NCBI GenBank assembly: GCA_016191895.1
Contig: JACPVD010000142.1
Span: 1 to 7,424 of the forward strand
Direction of reading: 5' to 3'
From: Chloroflexota bacterium
Lineage (GTDB): Bacteria; Chloroflexota; Anaerolineae; Anaerolineales; Villigracilaceae
Length of the DNA stretch: 7,424 bases
Below the pieces are notes generated by a model. It made no database searches. It was not told where the DNA came from and worked only from the letters and a program-made list of their open reading frames with translations. The translations under genes and the position numbers were made by a program. Positions within the stretch are counted from its first letter, which is position 1; every line of letters begins with the position of its first letter. Shown in pieces: positions 1 through 5,606 of the stretch.

Positions 1-862
1 AGCCGAGCGCTTCGAGCATATCCAGGCTGAGGGAGTCGAGCGACGCGATTCCAAGATAGGGATAATCGTATTTGCCTTCCGCGATCAACACAGGGGCGAC
101 GCGCTTGACGATGTTGATCGAGATCGCAAAACTGATGCCGGAGTTGACCGGCTGCCCCTCTTCGGTGAAGTTTGTCGTGCGGATGGCGCGATTCACGCCA
201 ATGACTTCGCCATTAAGGTTGAACAGCGGGCCGCCGGAGTTGCCGGGGTTGATCGCCGCGTCGGTCTGGATGATGTCGCCAGCCGTGAAGGGACGTCCCT
301 GCTGGGTGGCATGCATCGAATCAAGCACCCGGCCCAAAGCGGAGATGATGCCGACAGTCATGGTCGAATCAAGGCCAAAGGGGTTGCCAATGGCAATTAC
401 CGTTTGACCCACTTTCAGCGAGTCGGAATCGCCGAGCGGGAGGGGATGCAATTCCGAAGCGGGAGCGTCCACTTTGATGATGGCGATGTCCGAATCCAGA
501 TCCGTCCCGATTACGGTTCCATAGGCCATGAACCCGGAAGTGAATCTCACTTCGACAGTTTTTGCGTCTTCGATCACGTGATAGTTCGTGAGGATGTGCC
601 CCTGTGCGTCGTAGACAAAGCCGGAACCCTGTCCCTGATCGGTGATGATCGCCACGGTGCCGGGGCTGACGTTTTCAAAAAGCGCGACCAGCCCGCCTTC
701 TTCCACGACGGGGTTGGCGGCGTTGGTGTCGATGGGCGCGATGGGCGTGACTTGCGCGGGCTCCAACACCACCGGCTGGGCGGACCTCAACGATGGCATC
801 TGGCAGGCAAGAGCGGCCAGCGCCAGCGCCATGAAGGCCGCAATGTTTCGTTTTGTTTTCAT
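1..862 (-). CDS. HtrA/DegP-like trypsin-family serine protease, probable lipoprotein (C-terminus cut by window edge)
   Basis: My own reading of the minus strand gives 287 codons from ATG 862-860, open at the left edge. Residues 1-20 form a short Lys/Arg N-region, a hydrophobic stretch and Cys20 in LAALAC. This resembles a lipoprotein signal, though Ala at -3 is not the classic lipobox residue. Residues about 60-260 form a chymotrypsin-fold protease with the full triad: His95 (TNYHV), Asp125 (LDSDIAI) and Ser209 (NPGNSGGPL). Oxyanion-region context such as AIGNPFG (157-163) is also present. A PDZ domain probably begins near Tyr269 (YLGI) and is cut off. An AGGAG sits 4 nt upstream of the start. 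By family, this is an extracytoplasmic protease degrading or refolding damaged envelope proteins. It lies 90 bp downstream of the dnaJ-like gene and may share its transcript. Confident as HtrA family; DegP, DegQ or DegS subtype cannot be told. Confidence 0.93.
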   Translation of the reverse strand, partial: MKTKRNIAAFMALALAALACQMPSLRSAQPVVLEPAQVTPIAPIDTNAANPVVEEGGLVALFENVSPGTVAIITDQGQGSGFVYDAQGHILTNYHVIEDAKTVEVRFTSGFMAYGTVIGTDLDSDIAIIKVDAPASELHPLPLGDSDSLKVGQTVIAIGNPFGLDSTMTVGIISALGRVLDSMHATQQGRPFTAGDIIQTDAAINPGNSGGPLFNLNGEVIGVNRAIRTTNFTEEGQPVNSGISFAISINIVKRVAPVLIAEGKYDYPYLGIASLDSLSLDMLEALG

Positions 863-866
863 AAAT

Positions 867-871
867 CTCCT
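867..871 (-). promoter_or_regulatory. Shine-Dalgarno of the HtrA gene
   Basis: AGGAG on the minus strand with 4 nt (ATTT) to ATG at 862-860. The spacing is short but the motif is strong, and the hydrophobic signal follows immediately, so it fixes this start. Confidence 0.7.
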
Positions 872-888
872 GTATCGGAAATGAAATC

Positions 889-939
889 GGGTGCGGGGTG
901 TTGCGAGCGCGCGAAACGCGCTCGCAACACCCCGCACCC
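889..939. repeat. Perfect 23-bp-arm intergenic palindrome (family A, copy 1)
   Basis: Arms 889-911 and 917-939 pair perfectly over 23 bp around a 5-nt loop (CGAAA on the plus strand). It starts 13 nt after the dnaJ-like stop codon and ends 26 nt before the HtrA start. In the direction of transcription (minus) no T-run follows the stem, so it is not a standard intrinsic terminator. The T-rich stretch (942 onward) lies on the wrong side for these genes. Its inner arm GAGCGCG and the GGGGTG block are shared with the palindrome at 1983-2025. Likely a dispersed palindromic element that may protect or process the dnaJ-htrA mRNA. Confidence 0.9.
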
Positions 940-952
940 CCTTTTAAAGTTT

Positions 953-1840
953 TTAAAACTTGATAATGGACGCTTCTTCGATCAATTCCCTCTGCCTGGC
1001 AGACAGGTATTTTGGAATTTGTACTTTCAACTTCACGAACAGATCGCCCTTTGTGTTTGGGTTTTTCACATGCGGCATGCCGCGCCCGGCCAGCCGAAAA
1101 ACCTGATCGGGTTGTGTGCCGGCCGGAATGCTCAACTTGACCGTGCCGGTCGGCGTTTCCACATCTGTATCGCCGCCGAGGATCAACGTAAACACGCTCA
1201 ATATGGATGTGGTGTACAGATCCTGGCCGTTGCGCTCGAATTTATCTTCGTCCGTGATGTTGACGACGAGATAGAGATCGAGTCCTTCGGGGCCTGCGCC
1301 GGGCACGCGGACTTTGGAGCCGGTCTTCACCCCGGCTGGAATCCGCACCTGCAACTTCCGCCCATTGCTTTGTAATTGACGCGTGGCGCCGGCATAGGCT
1401 TCCTGAAAGGAGATATCCACTTCCTGCTGGAATCCACTTTGCATGGCCTGGCTTCTCGCCGAGGAACGAACCGCCTCGCCGAAGATCGTGCGGAAGAAAT
1501 CTGAAAAGCCGCCGCCCCCGAAGATATCGTCGTTGGAATAACCTCGTTGCTGCGAGCCTTGTTGAAACCACTCATCCCATCGAAAGTCGCCGGGGCGGCC
1601 GCCGCTGGTGCGGAAGTTGGAATACGCGCTTCCCAATTGATCGTAACGCGCGCGCTTTTCGTCGTCGCTCAAGACCTGATAGGCTTCGTTGATTTCCTTG
1701 AAGTTTTCCTCGGCCTTTTTATTGCCGGGGTTTTTGTCCGGGTGATATTGCATGGCAAGTTTGCGGTACGCCTTGCGGATTTCATCCGCGCCGGCCTTGC
1801 GATCCACGCCGAGGACCTTGTAGTAATCCTTGTATTCCAT
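953..1840 (-). CDS. DnaJ/CbpA-type (class B) Hsp40 co-chaperone
   Basis: This 295-residue cytosolic co-chaperone is expected to stimulate the ATPase of DnaK and deliver clients. Residues 1-70 are a J domain (opening [14 protein letters not shown] motif at 33-35, which contacts DnaK). Residues about 71-135 are a Gly/Phe/Ser/Gln-rich linker with GGGGFSDFF at 108-116. Residues about 139-295 are the two beta-sandwich client-binding domains ([13 protein letters not shown] near 139-151, second domain near 205-280). There is no CXXCXGXG zinc finger, which makes it class B like E. coli CbpA, and the length matches that group. The ATG at 1840 places the J domain at the exact N-terminus. No Shine-Dalgarno precedes it, and a promoter -10 lies 6 nt upstream, so the mRNA looks leaderless. 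HtrA follows 90 bp downstream. Confidence 0.94.
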   Translation of the reverse strand: MEYKDYYKVLGVDRKAGADEIRKAYRKLAMQYHPDKNPGNKKAEENFKEINEAYQVLSDDEKRARYDQLGSAYSNFRTSGGRPGDFRWDEWFQQGSQQRGYSNDDIFGGGGFSDFFRTIFGEAVRSSARSQAMQSGFQQEVDISFQEAYAGATRQLQSNGRKLQVRIPAGVKTGSKVRVPGAGPEGLDLYLVVNITDEDKFERNGQDLYTTSILSVFTLILGGDTDVETPTGTVKLSIPAGTQPDQVFRLAGRGMPHVKNPNTKGDLFVKLKVQIPKYLSARQRELIEEASIIKF

Positions 1841-1846
1841 GCCGCT

Positions 1847-1875
1847 ATTGTGACACTGCGGAAGTCCCCCGTCAA
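1847..1875 (-). promoter_or_regulatory. Sigma70-like extended -10 promoter of the dnaJ-like gene, predicted leaderless
   Basis: On the minus strand TTGACG (1875-1870) is followed after exactly 17 nt by CACAAT (1852-1847). A TGn extension lies directly before the -10 (1855-1853). Only 6 nt separate the -10 from the ATG, so the expected transcription start falls on or beside the A of ATG (1840). I see no CIRCE-type operator. The match is 5/6 for -35 and 4/6 for -10. Confidence 0.6.
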
Positions 1876-1937
1876 GAACCTGAAAGTTTCACTAACGCAA
1901 CTCTAACCTGCTTTGTTCACTCATGGCACGCAAAATC

Positions 1938-2030
1938 GGGGTGTGGGGGTAATTTGAGATTATCCCTTCAAGAAGAAGGGAAGTGGGGTGTATCGAGCGC
2001 GCGAAGCGCGCTCGATACACCCCACACCCC
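1938..2030. repeat. Interrupted outer arms of the family A palindrome, copy 2
   Basis: GGGGTGTGGGG (1938-1948) is the exact reverse complement of CCCCACACCCC (2020-2030). Four further flanking pairs (1933-1936 with 2032-2035) form beyond one mismatch. The right outer arm overlaps the right arm of the inner hairpin (1983-2025), so the two foldings compete. Between the left outer arm and the inner hairpin lie about 34 extra bases with a small hairpin of their own: TCCCTTC (1963-1969) pairs with GAAGGGA (1975-1981). GTGGGG occurs at both 1943-1948 and 1983-1988. This fits an insertion that split a longer palindrome. Confidence 0.75.
1983..2025. repeat. Perfect 19-bp-arm intergenic palindrome (family A, copy 2)
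   Basis: Arms 1983-2001 and 2007-2025 pair perfectly over 19 bp around a 5-nt loop (CGAAG). The core GAGCGCG, loop CGAAR and CGCGCTC, and the GGGGTG block, match copy 1 at 889-939. Three base pairs differ between copies, each by a compensatory change (positions 1984/2024, 1992/2016 and 1993/2015). It lies 57 bp beyond the mutase stop codon, in the 241-bp gap before the dnaJ-like gene. In the minus direction no T-run follows the stem, so it is not a canonical terminator, although a stem this strong may still attenuate transcription. Confidence 0.9.
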
Positions 2031-2081
2031 AATTTAAACATCCGCATGAAGCGGTCAAGAGATGGATGAGAGAGGATTGAT

Positions 2082-3530
2082 TTACACTGCGCTTTCAGCC
2101 ACGGTTTTTCCGTAGTCCAATAACGCCCTGACCATGTCCATGCTGCGGCCTTCGGCGTACACTCGCAGGACCGGCTCGGTGCCGGAGGGACGAATCAACA
2201 ACCACGAGTCGTCGGCCATGATGTATTTCACGCCGTCGCGCTGGCTGACCTCGTCCACTCTCTGTCCGCCGATTTCCGCCGGCGCTTTTTGCGTGAGCAT
2301 CTCGGTCATTTCGGCCTTCGCAATCGGACGGCTGAGTCGCAGGTCGGCGCGTTCATACATGGCGGGGCCGACATCCGCAAGCAGATCTTCCACCATGTCG
2401 TAAAGCGATTTCTTCGCGGAGGCGATCATCTCCACCAGTAGCAGCCCCATGATCGGGCCGTCGCCTTCGGGGATGTGTCCCTTGAACGAGATGCCGCCCG
2501 ATTCCTCGCCGCCGATCAGCACGTCTTCCTTCATCATGTAATCGGCAATGTGATTGAATCCCACCGGCGTTTCATATAACTTCAATCCATAACGTTTTGC
2601 CAGGCGGTCGATCATGCGCGTGGTGGAAACCGTGCGCACGACCGCGCCGGTCCAGCCGCGTTTTTCGACGAGATACTTCAACGACAAGGCCATGATCTTG
2701 TGCGGGTCTACGAAGTTTCCGCGCTCGTCCATCGCGCCGATTCGATCCGCGTCGCCGTCGGTGACGACTCCAAAGTTGCCCATGCCCGAACTGACCGCGC
2801 TTGCCAGCGGACCCAAATATTTTGCGATCGGTTCCGGGTGAACGCCGCCGAAGCCGGGATTCATCTCGCCGCGGATTTCGGCGATGTCACAGCCAGTTCC
2901 CTGCAAAAAGGATTTGATCACGCCGCGCCCGGAGCCATACATGGCATCCACCACAAAACGCTGGGGGTTATCGGCGATGATCTCTGTGTTGATCAATTTG
3001 TGCATGTGCTCGAAGTACGACGGAAGCGGGTTGAACTTTTGAATCAGCCCCGCGTCGCGCGCTTTTTTGAAGTCCATCAAATTCGGACCTCGCGCCTGTT
3101 CCTCGTTGTCGTTGATGTACACTTCCACGCGGCGGCATTGCTCCGATAACGCCGATCCGCCGAACGCGCCCTTGAGTTTTAATCCGTTGTAGCGCGGGGC
3201 ATTGTGCGAAGCGGTGATCATGATCCCCGCGATCGCGTGATTGTGTTTGACGGCAAAGGAGATTGCCGGCGTCGGTGAATCGGCCTGCGCCAGCATGACT
3301 TTGAATCCGTTTGCGGCAAGAACGCGCGAAACTTCGCCGGCGAAGCGGTCTGAAAGAAAGCGCGTATCGTAGCCGACCACGATCTTTTTCTGATCGACAT
3401 TTTGCGATTTGTCCCAATGTTCCGATGCCACCGCATCGGCAATGGCTTGTGAGACCATTCTTAAATTACTGAATGTAAAACTATCCGAGATGACGGCGCG
3501 CCAGCCGTCGGTGCCGAAATGAATGGGCAT
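2082..3530 (-). CDS. Phosphoglucomutase/phosphomannomutase (alpha-D-phosphohexomutase) family enzyme
   Basis: This is a complete 482-residue cytosolic enzyme expected to interconvert hexose 1- and 6-phosphates through a phosphoserine, feeding nucleotide-sugar, glycogen or cell-wall precursor synthesis. All four family signatures are present in order: N-terminal FGTDGWR (5-11), active serine Ser108 in TASHN (106-110), the Mg-binding loop DGDADR (258-263), the sugar-specificity loop GGEESGG (340-346) and the phosphate-binding loop RPSGTEP (447-453). The length is typical of the family. The sugar loop shows catalytic competence but does not separate glucose, mannose and glucosamine substrates, so I give no symbol. 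The ATG at 3530 has GGAG 7 nt upstream and the conserved FGTDGWR begins at residue 5, which fixes the start. A nested palindrome occupies the gap to the upstream membrane-protein gene. Confidence 0.95.
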   Translation of the reverse strand: MPIHFGTDGWRAVISDSFTFSNLRMVSQAIADAVASEHWDKSQNVDQKKIVVGYDTRFLSDRFAGEVSRVLAANGFKVMLAQADSPTPAISFAVKHNHAIAGIMITASHNAPRYNGLKLKGAFGGSALSEQCRRVEVYINDNEEQARGPNLMDFKKARDAGLIQKFNPLPSYFEHMHKLINTEIIADNPQRFVVDAMYGSGRGVIKSFLQGTGCDIAEIRGEMNPGFGGVHPEPIAKYLGPLASAVSSGMGNFGVVTDGDADRIGAMDERGNFVDPHKIMALSLKYLVEKRGWTGAVVRTVSTTRMIDRLAKRYGLKLYETPVGFNHIADYMMKEDVLIGGEESGGISFKGHIPEGDGPIMGLLLVEMIASAKKSLYDMVEDLLADVGPAMYERADLRLSRPIAKAEMTEMLTQKAPAEIGGQRVDEVSQRDGVKYIMADDSWLLIRPSGTEPVLRVYAEGRSMDMVRALLDYGKTVAESAV

Positions 3531-3537
3531 GTAGGTT

Positions 3538-3541
3538 CTCC
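3538..3541 (-). promoter_or_regulatory. Shine-Dalgarno of the phosphohexomutase gene
   Basis: GGAG on the minus strand, 7 nt before ATG 3530-3528, at standard spacing. It begins just past the foot of the palindrome at 3546-3600, so the folded palindrome would leave it exposed. Confidence 0.7.
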
Positions 3542-3545
3542 AGGG

Positions 3546-3600
3546 GGTAAGGCGATATTCATATCGCCCGCCGCAAAGCGATATAAAATATCGCCTTACC
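3546..3600. repeat. Nested palindrome (a palindrome whose arms are themselves palindromes)
   Basis: Outer arms 3546-3559 and 3587-3600 pair over 14 bp. After a small internal loop, 3561-3567 pairs with 3578-3584 (7 bp) around a 10-nt loop. Each half can also fold alone: GCGATAT (3552-3558) with ATATCGC (3561-3567), and GCGATAT (3578-3584) with ATATCGC (3588-3594). It fills most of the 75-bp gap between the membrane-protein stop and the mutase start. No T-run follows on the minus strand, so readthrough into the mutase gene is plausible. Confidence 0.88.
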
Positions 3601-3605
3601 GTATT

Positions 3606-4931
3606 CTACGGTGTGGGCGTTTGAGTTGGGCCGAAATTGGGTTCAGGCGTGGCGTAGCTAAGAACTGTTTCTAACAACCACCCCTCATAACGTTTTCCAT
3701 CGATGGTAACGAATACATGTATCCATGTTTCACCATTTGTCTGACGAAAGTCTGAATAGATGTTCACTACTGTGCCGTTATCGAGTGTCTTTACAAACTG
3801 TCCGCCAGGTGTTTGACGCAAGTTTGCACCGCCGAGTTCAGCAGGGGCATTTACTTTGCCAAGGATGATCGTCGGTTCTGCGGTGAGAGTCGGTGTATTG
3901 GTGGCAGACTGTGTACGGGTTGGGGTGGGTGAATTCGTCACCGGTGTCGACGTGGGTTTGGTGGCTGTTGCGGTGATCGTTCCGTCGGATGTGGCAGCGG
4001 CTTTCGGTGTGCGGGTTGGAGTGGATGAGGGGCGGGGACTGCTCGTTACCGTCAGAGTCAGGCTCGGGGTTAAAGTCGGAAGCGGGGATGGCTTCATCGT
4101 GGGCGTGGACGTGGAGATAGTCCCCGCATCGTTCGTCGACGGGAAGCCTGATCCCATCAAAATGAAAAGAGTCCCGGCGAAGGCTGCGAGTGTGATTCCG
4201 CTGAAGGCGATTCCACGCAGTGTGGGACGCAGCCGCAACGCAAGCAGGGTGACGAGGCCCAGAATACTCGCCAGCATAAAGTGAACGCAAAAGACAAGAA
4301 TGGCTTGCGGCCAGACACCCGGCAGGCCGGAGCCGATGCCAAAGCCCGCCGCGTTGATCGGAAGATAAAATGCGTACGCGACAATGACGCTTGGTAGAAA
4401 CGGTTTTTCCTCGGAGCGCGCAAAGGATACGACCAATGTGATCGCGCCAATCGCCAGCACAACCAGCGCGGGAGGCCACAAGCGGGCGTGGAGGAAAACG
4501 TTGGTGAGCGTTCTTTCCGCGGTGAAGCGAATCAACACGCCGATCAACAGGCCGCCGATGAAAACCAAAACGGCGCTGATGAGCAATGCCATGAAGGTTT
4601 CAAAAAGAAAACGGAATGAGCCGGTCAGGCTTGCGAGTAAAAATCCCACCCACGGAATCATCAACGGCGCGGCGAGAATCCCAAGCAACAGGACGGCTTG
4701 CGAGTCGAGAAAGAATCCCAGCCCGAGAATCGCGCCGCATGCCAGCGAAAAGACGAATAATTCAATCGAAGGATAGGCGCGGCGAGATAACGCCGAGATG
4801 AGCGCGGCCTGCCCTTCCGGGTCGGTGGGGATGCTGGAACGGCGCGTTGCGCGCCGGCGGCGTCCGCGGACGGGATCGGATTCCGGTTGCGGGGGTTCGG
4901 TGGGGATAATGGGTTCGTCGGATAATGACAT
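3606..4931 (-). CDS. Multi-pass membrane protein with Thr/Pro linker and C-terminal SH3b domain (DUF389-like membrane part)
   Basis: This 441-residue protein has four regions. Residues 1-55 are a soluble N-terminus with an Arg cluster (22-31). About seven hydrophobic segments follow, near 56-75, 78-100, 111-135, 153-170, 179-198, 208-232 and 240-260. A Ser/Thr/Pro low-complexity linker spans about 263-354, and a bacterial SH3-like (SH3b) domain spans about 357-425 (ANLRQTPGG, TLDNGTVVNI, GWLLETVL). Seven spans with an Arg-rich N-terminus predict N-in/C-out, so linker and SH3b would face the envelope, where SH3b domains commonly bind peptidoglycan or protein partners. The stretch DSQAVLLLGILAAPLMIP (76-93) resembles the DUF389 hydrophobic family, but only moderately. 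The ATG at 4931 lacks a clear Shine-Dalgarno. GC falls to about 40% over 3661-3780 in the SH3b part, against about 58% in a sampled membrane segment (4501-4560). Function unknown. Confidence 0.85.
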   Translation of the reverse strand: MSLSDEPIIPTEPPQPESDPVRGRRRRATRRSSIPTDPEGQAALISALSRRAYPSIELFVFSLACGAILGLGFFLDSQAVLLLGILAAPLMIPWVGFLLASLTGSFRFLFETFMALLISAVLVFIGGLLIGVLIRFTAERTLTNVFLHARLWPPALVVLAIGAITLVVSFARSEEKPFLPSVIVAYAFYLPINAAGFGIGSGLPGVWPQAILVFCVHFMLASILGLVTLLALRLRPTLRGIAFSGITLAAFAGTLFILMGSGFPSTNDAGTISTSTPTMKPSPLPTLTPSLTLTVTSSPRPSSTPTRTPKAAATSDGTITATATKPTSTPVTNSPTPTRTQSATNTPTLTAEPTIILGKVNAPAELGGANLRQTPGGQFVKTLDNGTVVNIYSDFRQTNGETWIHVFVTIDGKRYEGWLLETVLSYATPEPNFGPTQTPTP

Positions 4932-4947
4932 GAGGGATATTACTTCT

Positions 4948-5004
4948 GGAGTGCGGAAGTTCTACTTCCGCAATGCATATGCAAAAGTAGAACTTTTGCA
5001 CTCC
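4948..5004. repeat. Nested palindrome with two covarying 9-bp hairpins
   Basis: Outer arms GGAGTGC (4948-4954) and GCACTCC (4998-5004) enclose two hairpins. The left is TGCGGAAGT (4952-4960) with ACTTCCGCA (4964-4972), loop TCT. The right is TGCAAAAGT (4980-4988) with ACTTTTGCA (4992-5000), loop AGA. The two hairpins are inverted copies of each other that differ by GG:CC versus AA:TT, so each keeps perfect pairing. The whole can also fold as one imperfect hairpin of about 25 bp. It sits between the HAD stop codon (5016) and the membrane-protein start (4931). The T-run at 5006-5010 lies on the upstream side for the minus-strand genes, so this is not an ordinary terminator for them. Confidence 0.9.
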
Positions 5005-5015
5005 GTTTTTATTCG

Positions 5016-5486
5016 TTATTTTCTCAAACTGGCCGCGATACGCATTGGGTTTTCGAGCATTTCCAGGGCGGAGGCGATACTCGGCATGATCAAATCAGCG
5101 GCAAGCAGGGCTTCCGTCGCTACGCCTTCAGCAGACATGACGCAAATGCCAATGTGCGCTTCTTTGAGCATTTCGGCGTCGTTTGCGCCCTGCCCAATGG
5201 CGATCACTTTTTCGCTTCCCAATTTGCGGACGTACTCCGCCTTTTGAAGCGACTCACCACCGGTGGAAATCCGCACGGCGGTAAGACGGAGTTGTTTGTC
5301 TATCTCTTCCTGTTTTCCGTGCGTATCTGAGGTGAGCAGGTGAACGGTCAGGTCGTTGCGCAGGAGGGCGATTCGTTGCGGCATGCCATCCAGCAATTGG
5401 CCGTCAATGGCAAGTGTGCCGTTCACGTCCATGACGAGATGTTCGAGGGCGTACACGCCGCGGCCGGGGATGATTAATTCGATCAT
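5016..5486 (-). CDS. HAD-superfamily protein, soluble P-type-ATPase-like
   Basis: This is a compact 156-residue cytosolic protein. HAD motif I is DVNGT (Asp20 to Thr24), motif II is LLTSD (50-54), a motif III lysine is probably Lys82 in SLQKAEYV, and motif IV is GQGANDAEML (98-107). There is almost no cap domain. In motif I the second acidic residue of DxDGT is Asn22. That Asp is the general acid/base in HAD phosphatases and is absent in P-type ATPases (DKTGT). The small size, the N-terminal beta strands before motif I and the DxNGT form fit the group described as soluble P-type ATPases (COG4087, from memory). The nucleophile Asp20 is intact, so a phospho-enzyme could form, but the substrate is unknown. 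The start at 5486 is set by the reading frame and a TATAAT lying 8 nt upstream. No Shine-Dalgarno is visible, so the mRNA is probably leaderless. Confidence 0.85.
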   Translation of the reverse strand: MIELIIPGRGVYALEHLVMDVNGTLAIDGQLLDGMPQRIALLRNDLTVHLLTSDTHGKQEEIDKQLRLTAVRISTGGESLQKAEYVRKLGSEKVIAIGQGANDAEMLKEAHIGICVMSAEGVATEALLAADLIMPSIASALEMLENPMRIAASLRK

Positions 5487-5499
5487 AATGAGCCATTAT
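5485..5499. repeat. Small inverted repeat spanning the HAD -10 and start codon
   Basis: ATAATG (5485-5490) and CATTAT (5494-5499) are inverted copies around AGC. On the minus strand the element runs from inside TATAAT to inside ATG. It could be an operator placed over the promoter, but six-base arms rich in A/T may be chance. Confidence 0.35.
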
Positions 5500-5500
5500 A
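5495..5500 (-). promoter_or_regulatory. -10 element of the HAD gene, predicted leaderless
   Basis: A perfect TATAAT on the minus strand ends 8 nt before ATG 5486-5484, placing transcription start within about 2 nt of the start codon. I find no convincing -35: the upstream stretch is C/T-rich. Confidence 0.5.
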
Positions 5501-5556
5501 CAGGGGATGGGGAGAGAGTGGGAGATGCAGATTTTCGCGCCTCCCCATTCCTCCAG

Positions 5557-5586
5557 TTGACCAAAAGGCATAAACAGCCTTATAAC
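5557..5586 (+). promoter_or_regulatory. Sigma70-like promoter of the ABC exporter gene with operator-like inverted repeat in its spacer
   Basis: TTGACC (5557-5562) and TATAAC (5581-5586) are 18 nt apart, each matching consensus at 5 of 6 positions. Transcription would begin near 5593, leaving a leader of about 160 nt. AAGGC (5565-5569) and GCCTT (5577-5581) form an inverted repeat with a 7-nt centre, lying between -35 and -10 and touching the -10. This position would suit a repressor operator. No regulator gene is in the window, so the operator role is inference. Confidence 0.6.
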
Positions 5587-5606
5587 TAACTGACCTTACG
5601 CGAGGG

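Noticed and set aside
889..950. Intrinsic terminator at palindrome copy 1
   Set aside because: The T-rich stretch follows the stem only on the plus strand, where no gene ends. In the direction of transcription the stem is followed by mixed sequence and then the htrA ribosome site.
311..1375. A 354-codon open frame on the plus strand
   Set aside because: It runs antisense through HtrA, the palindrome and the dnaJ-like gene. Its translation has no family resemblance and both minus-strand genes have complete catalytic or functional motifs.
889..2030. A CRISPR array made from the repeated palindromes
   Set aside because: The two copies are over 1 kb apart with a complete gene between them, and there is no regular repeat-spacer spacing or cas gene.
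3856..4284. A 142-codon plus-strand frame rich in Val and Gly
   Set aside because: It is the complement of the Thr/Pro linker and membrane segments of the minus-strand membrane protein, and its repetitive look comes from that linker.
4948..5010. Intrinsic terminator between the HAD and membrane-protein genes
   Set aside because: The TTTTT at 5006-5010 lies upstream of the stem for minus-strand transcription, so it would only serve a plus-strand transcript, and no plus-strand gene is present there.
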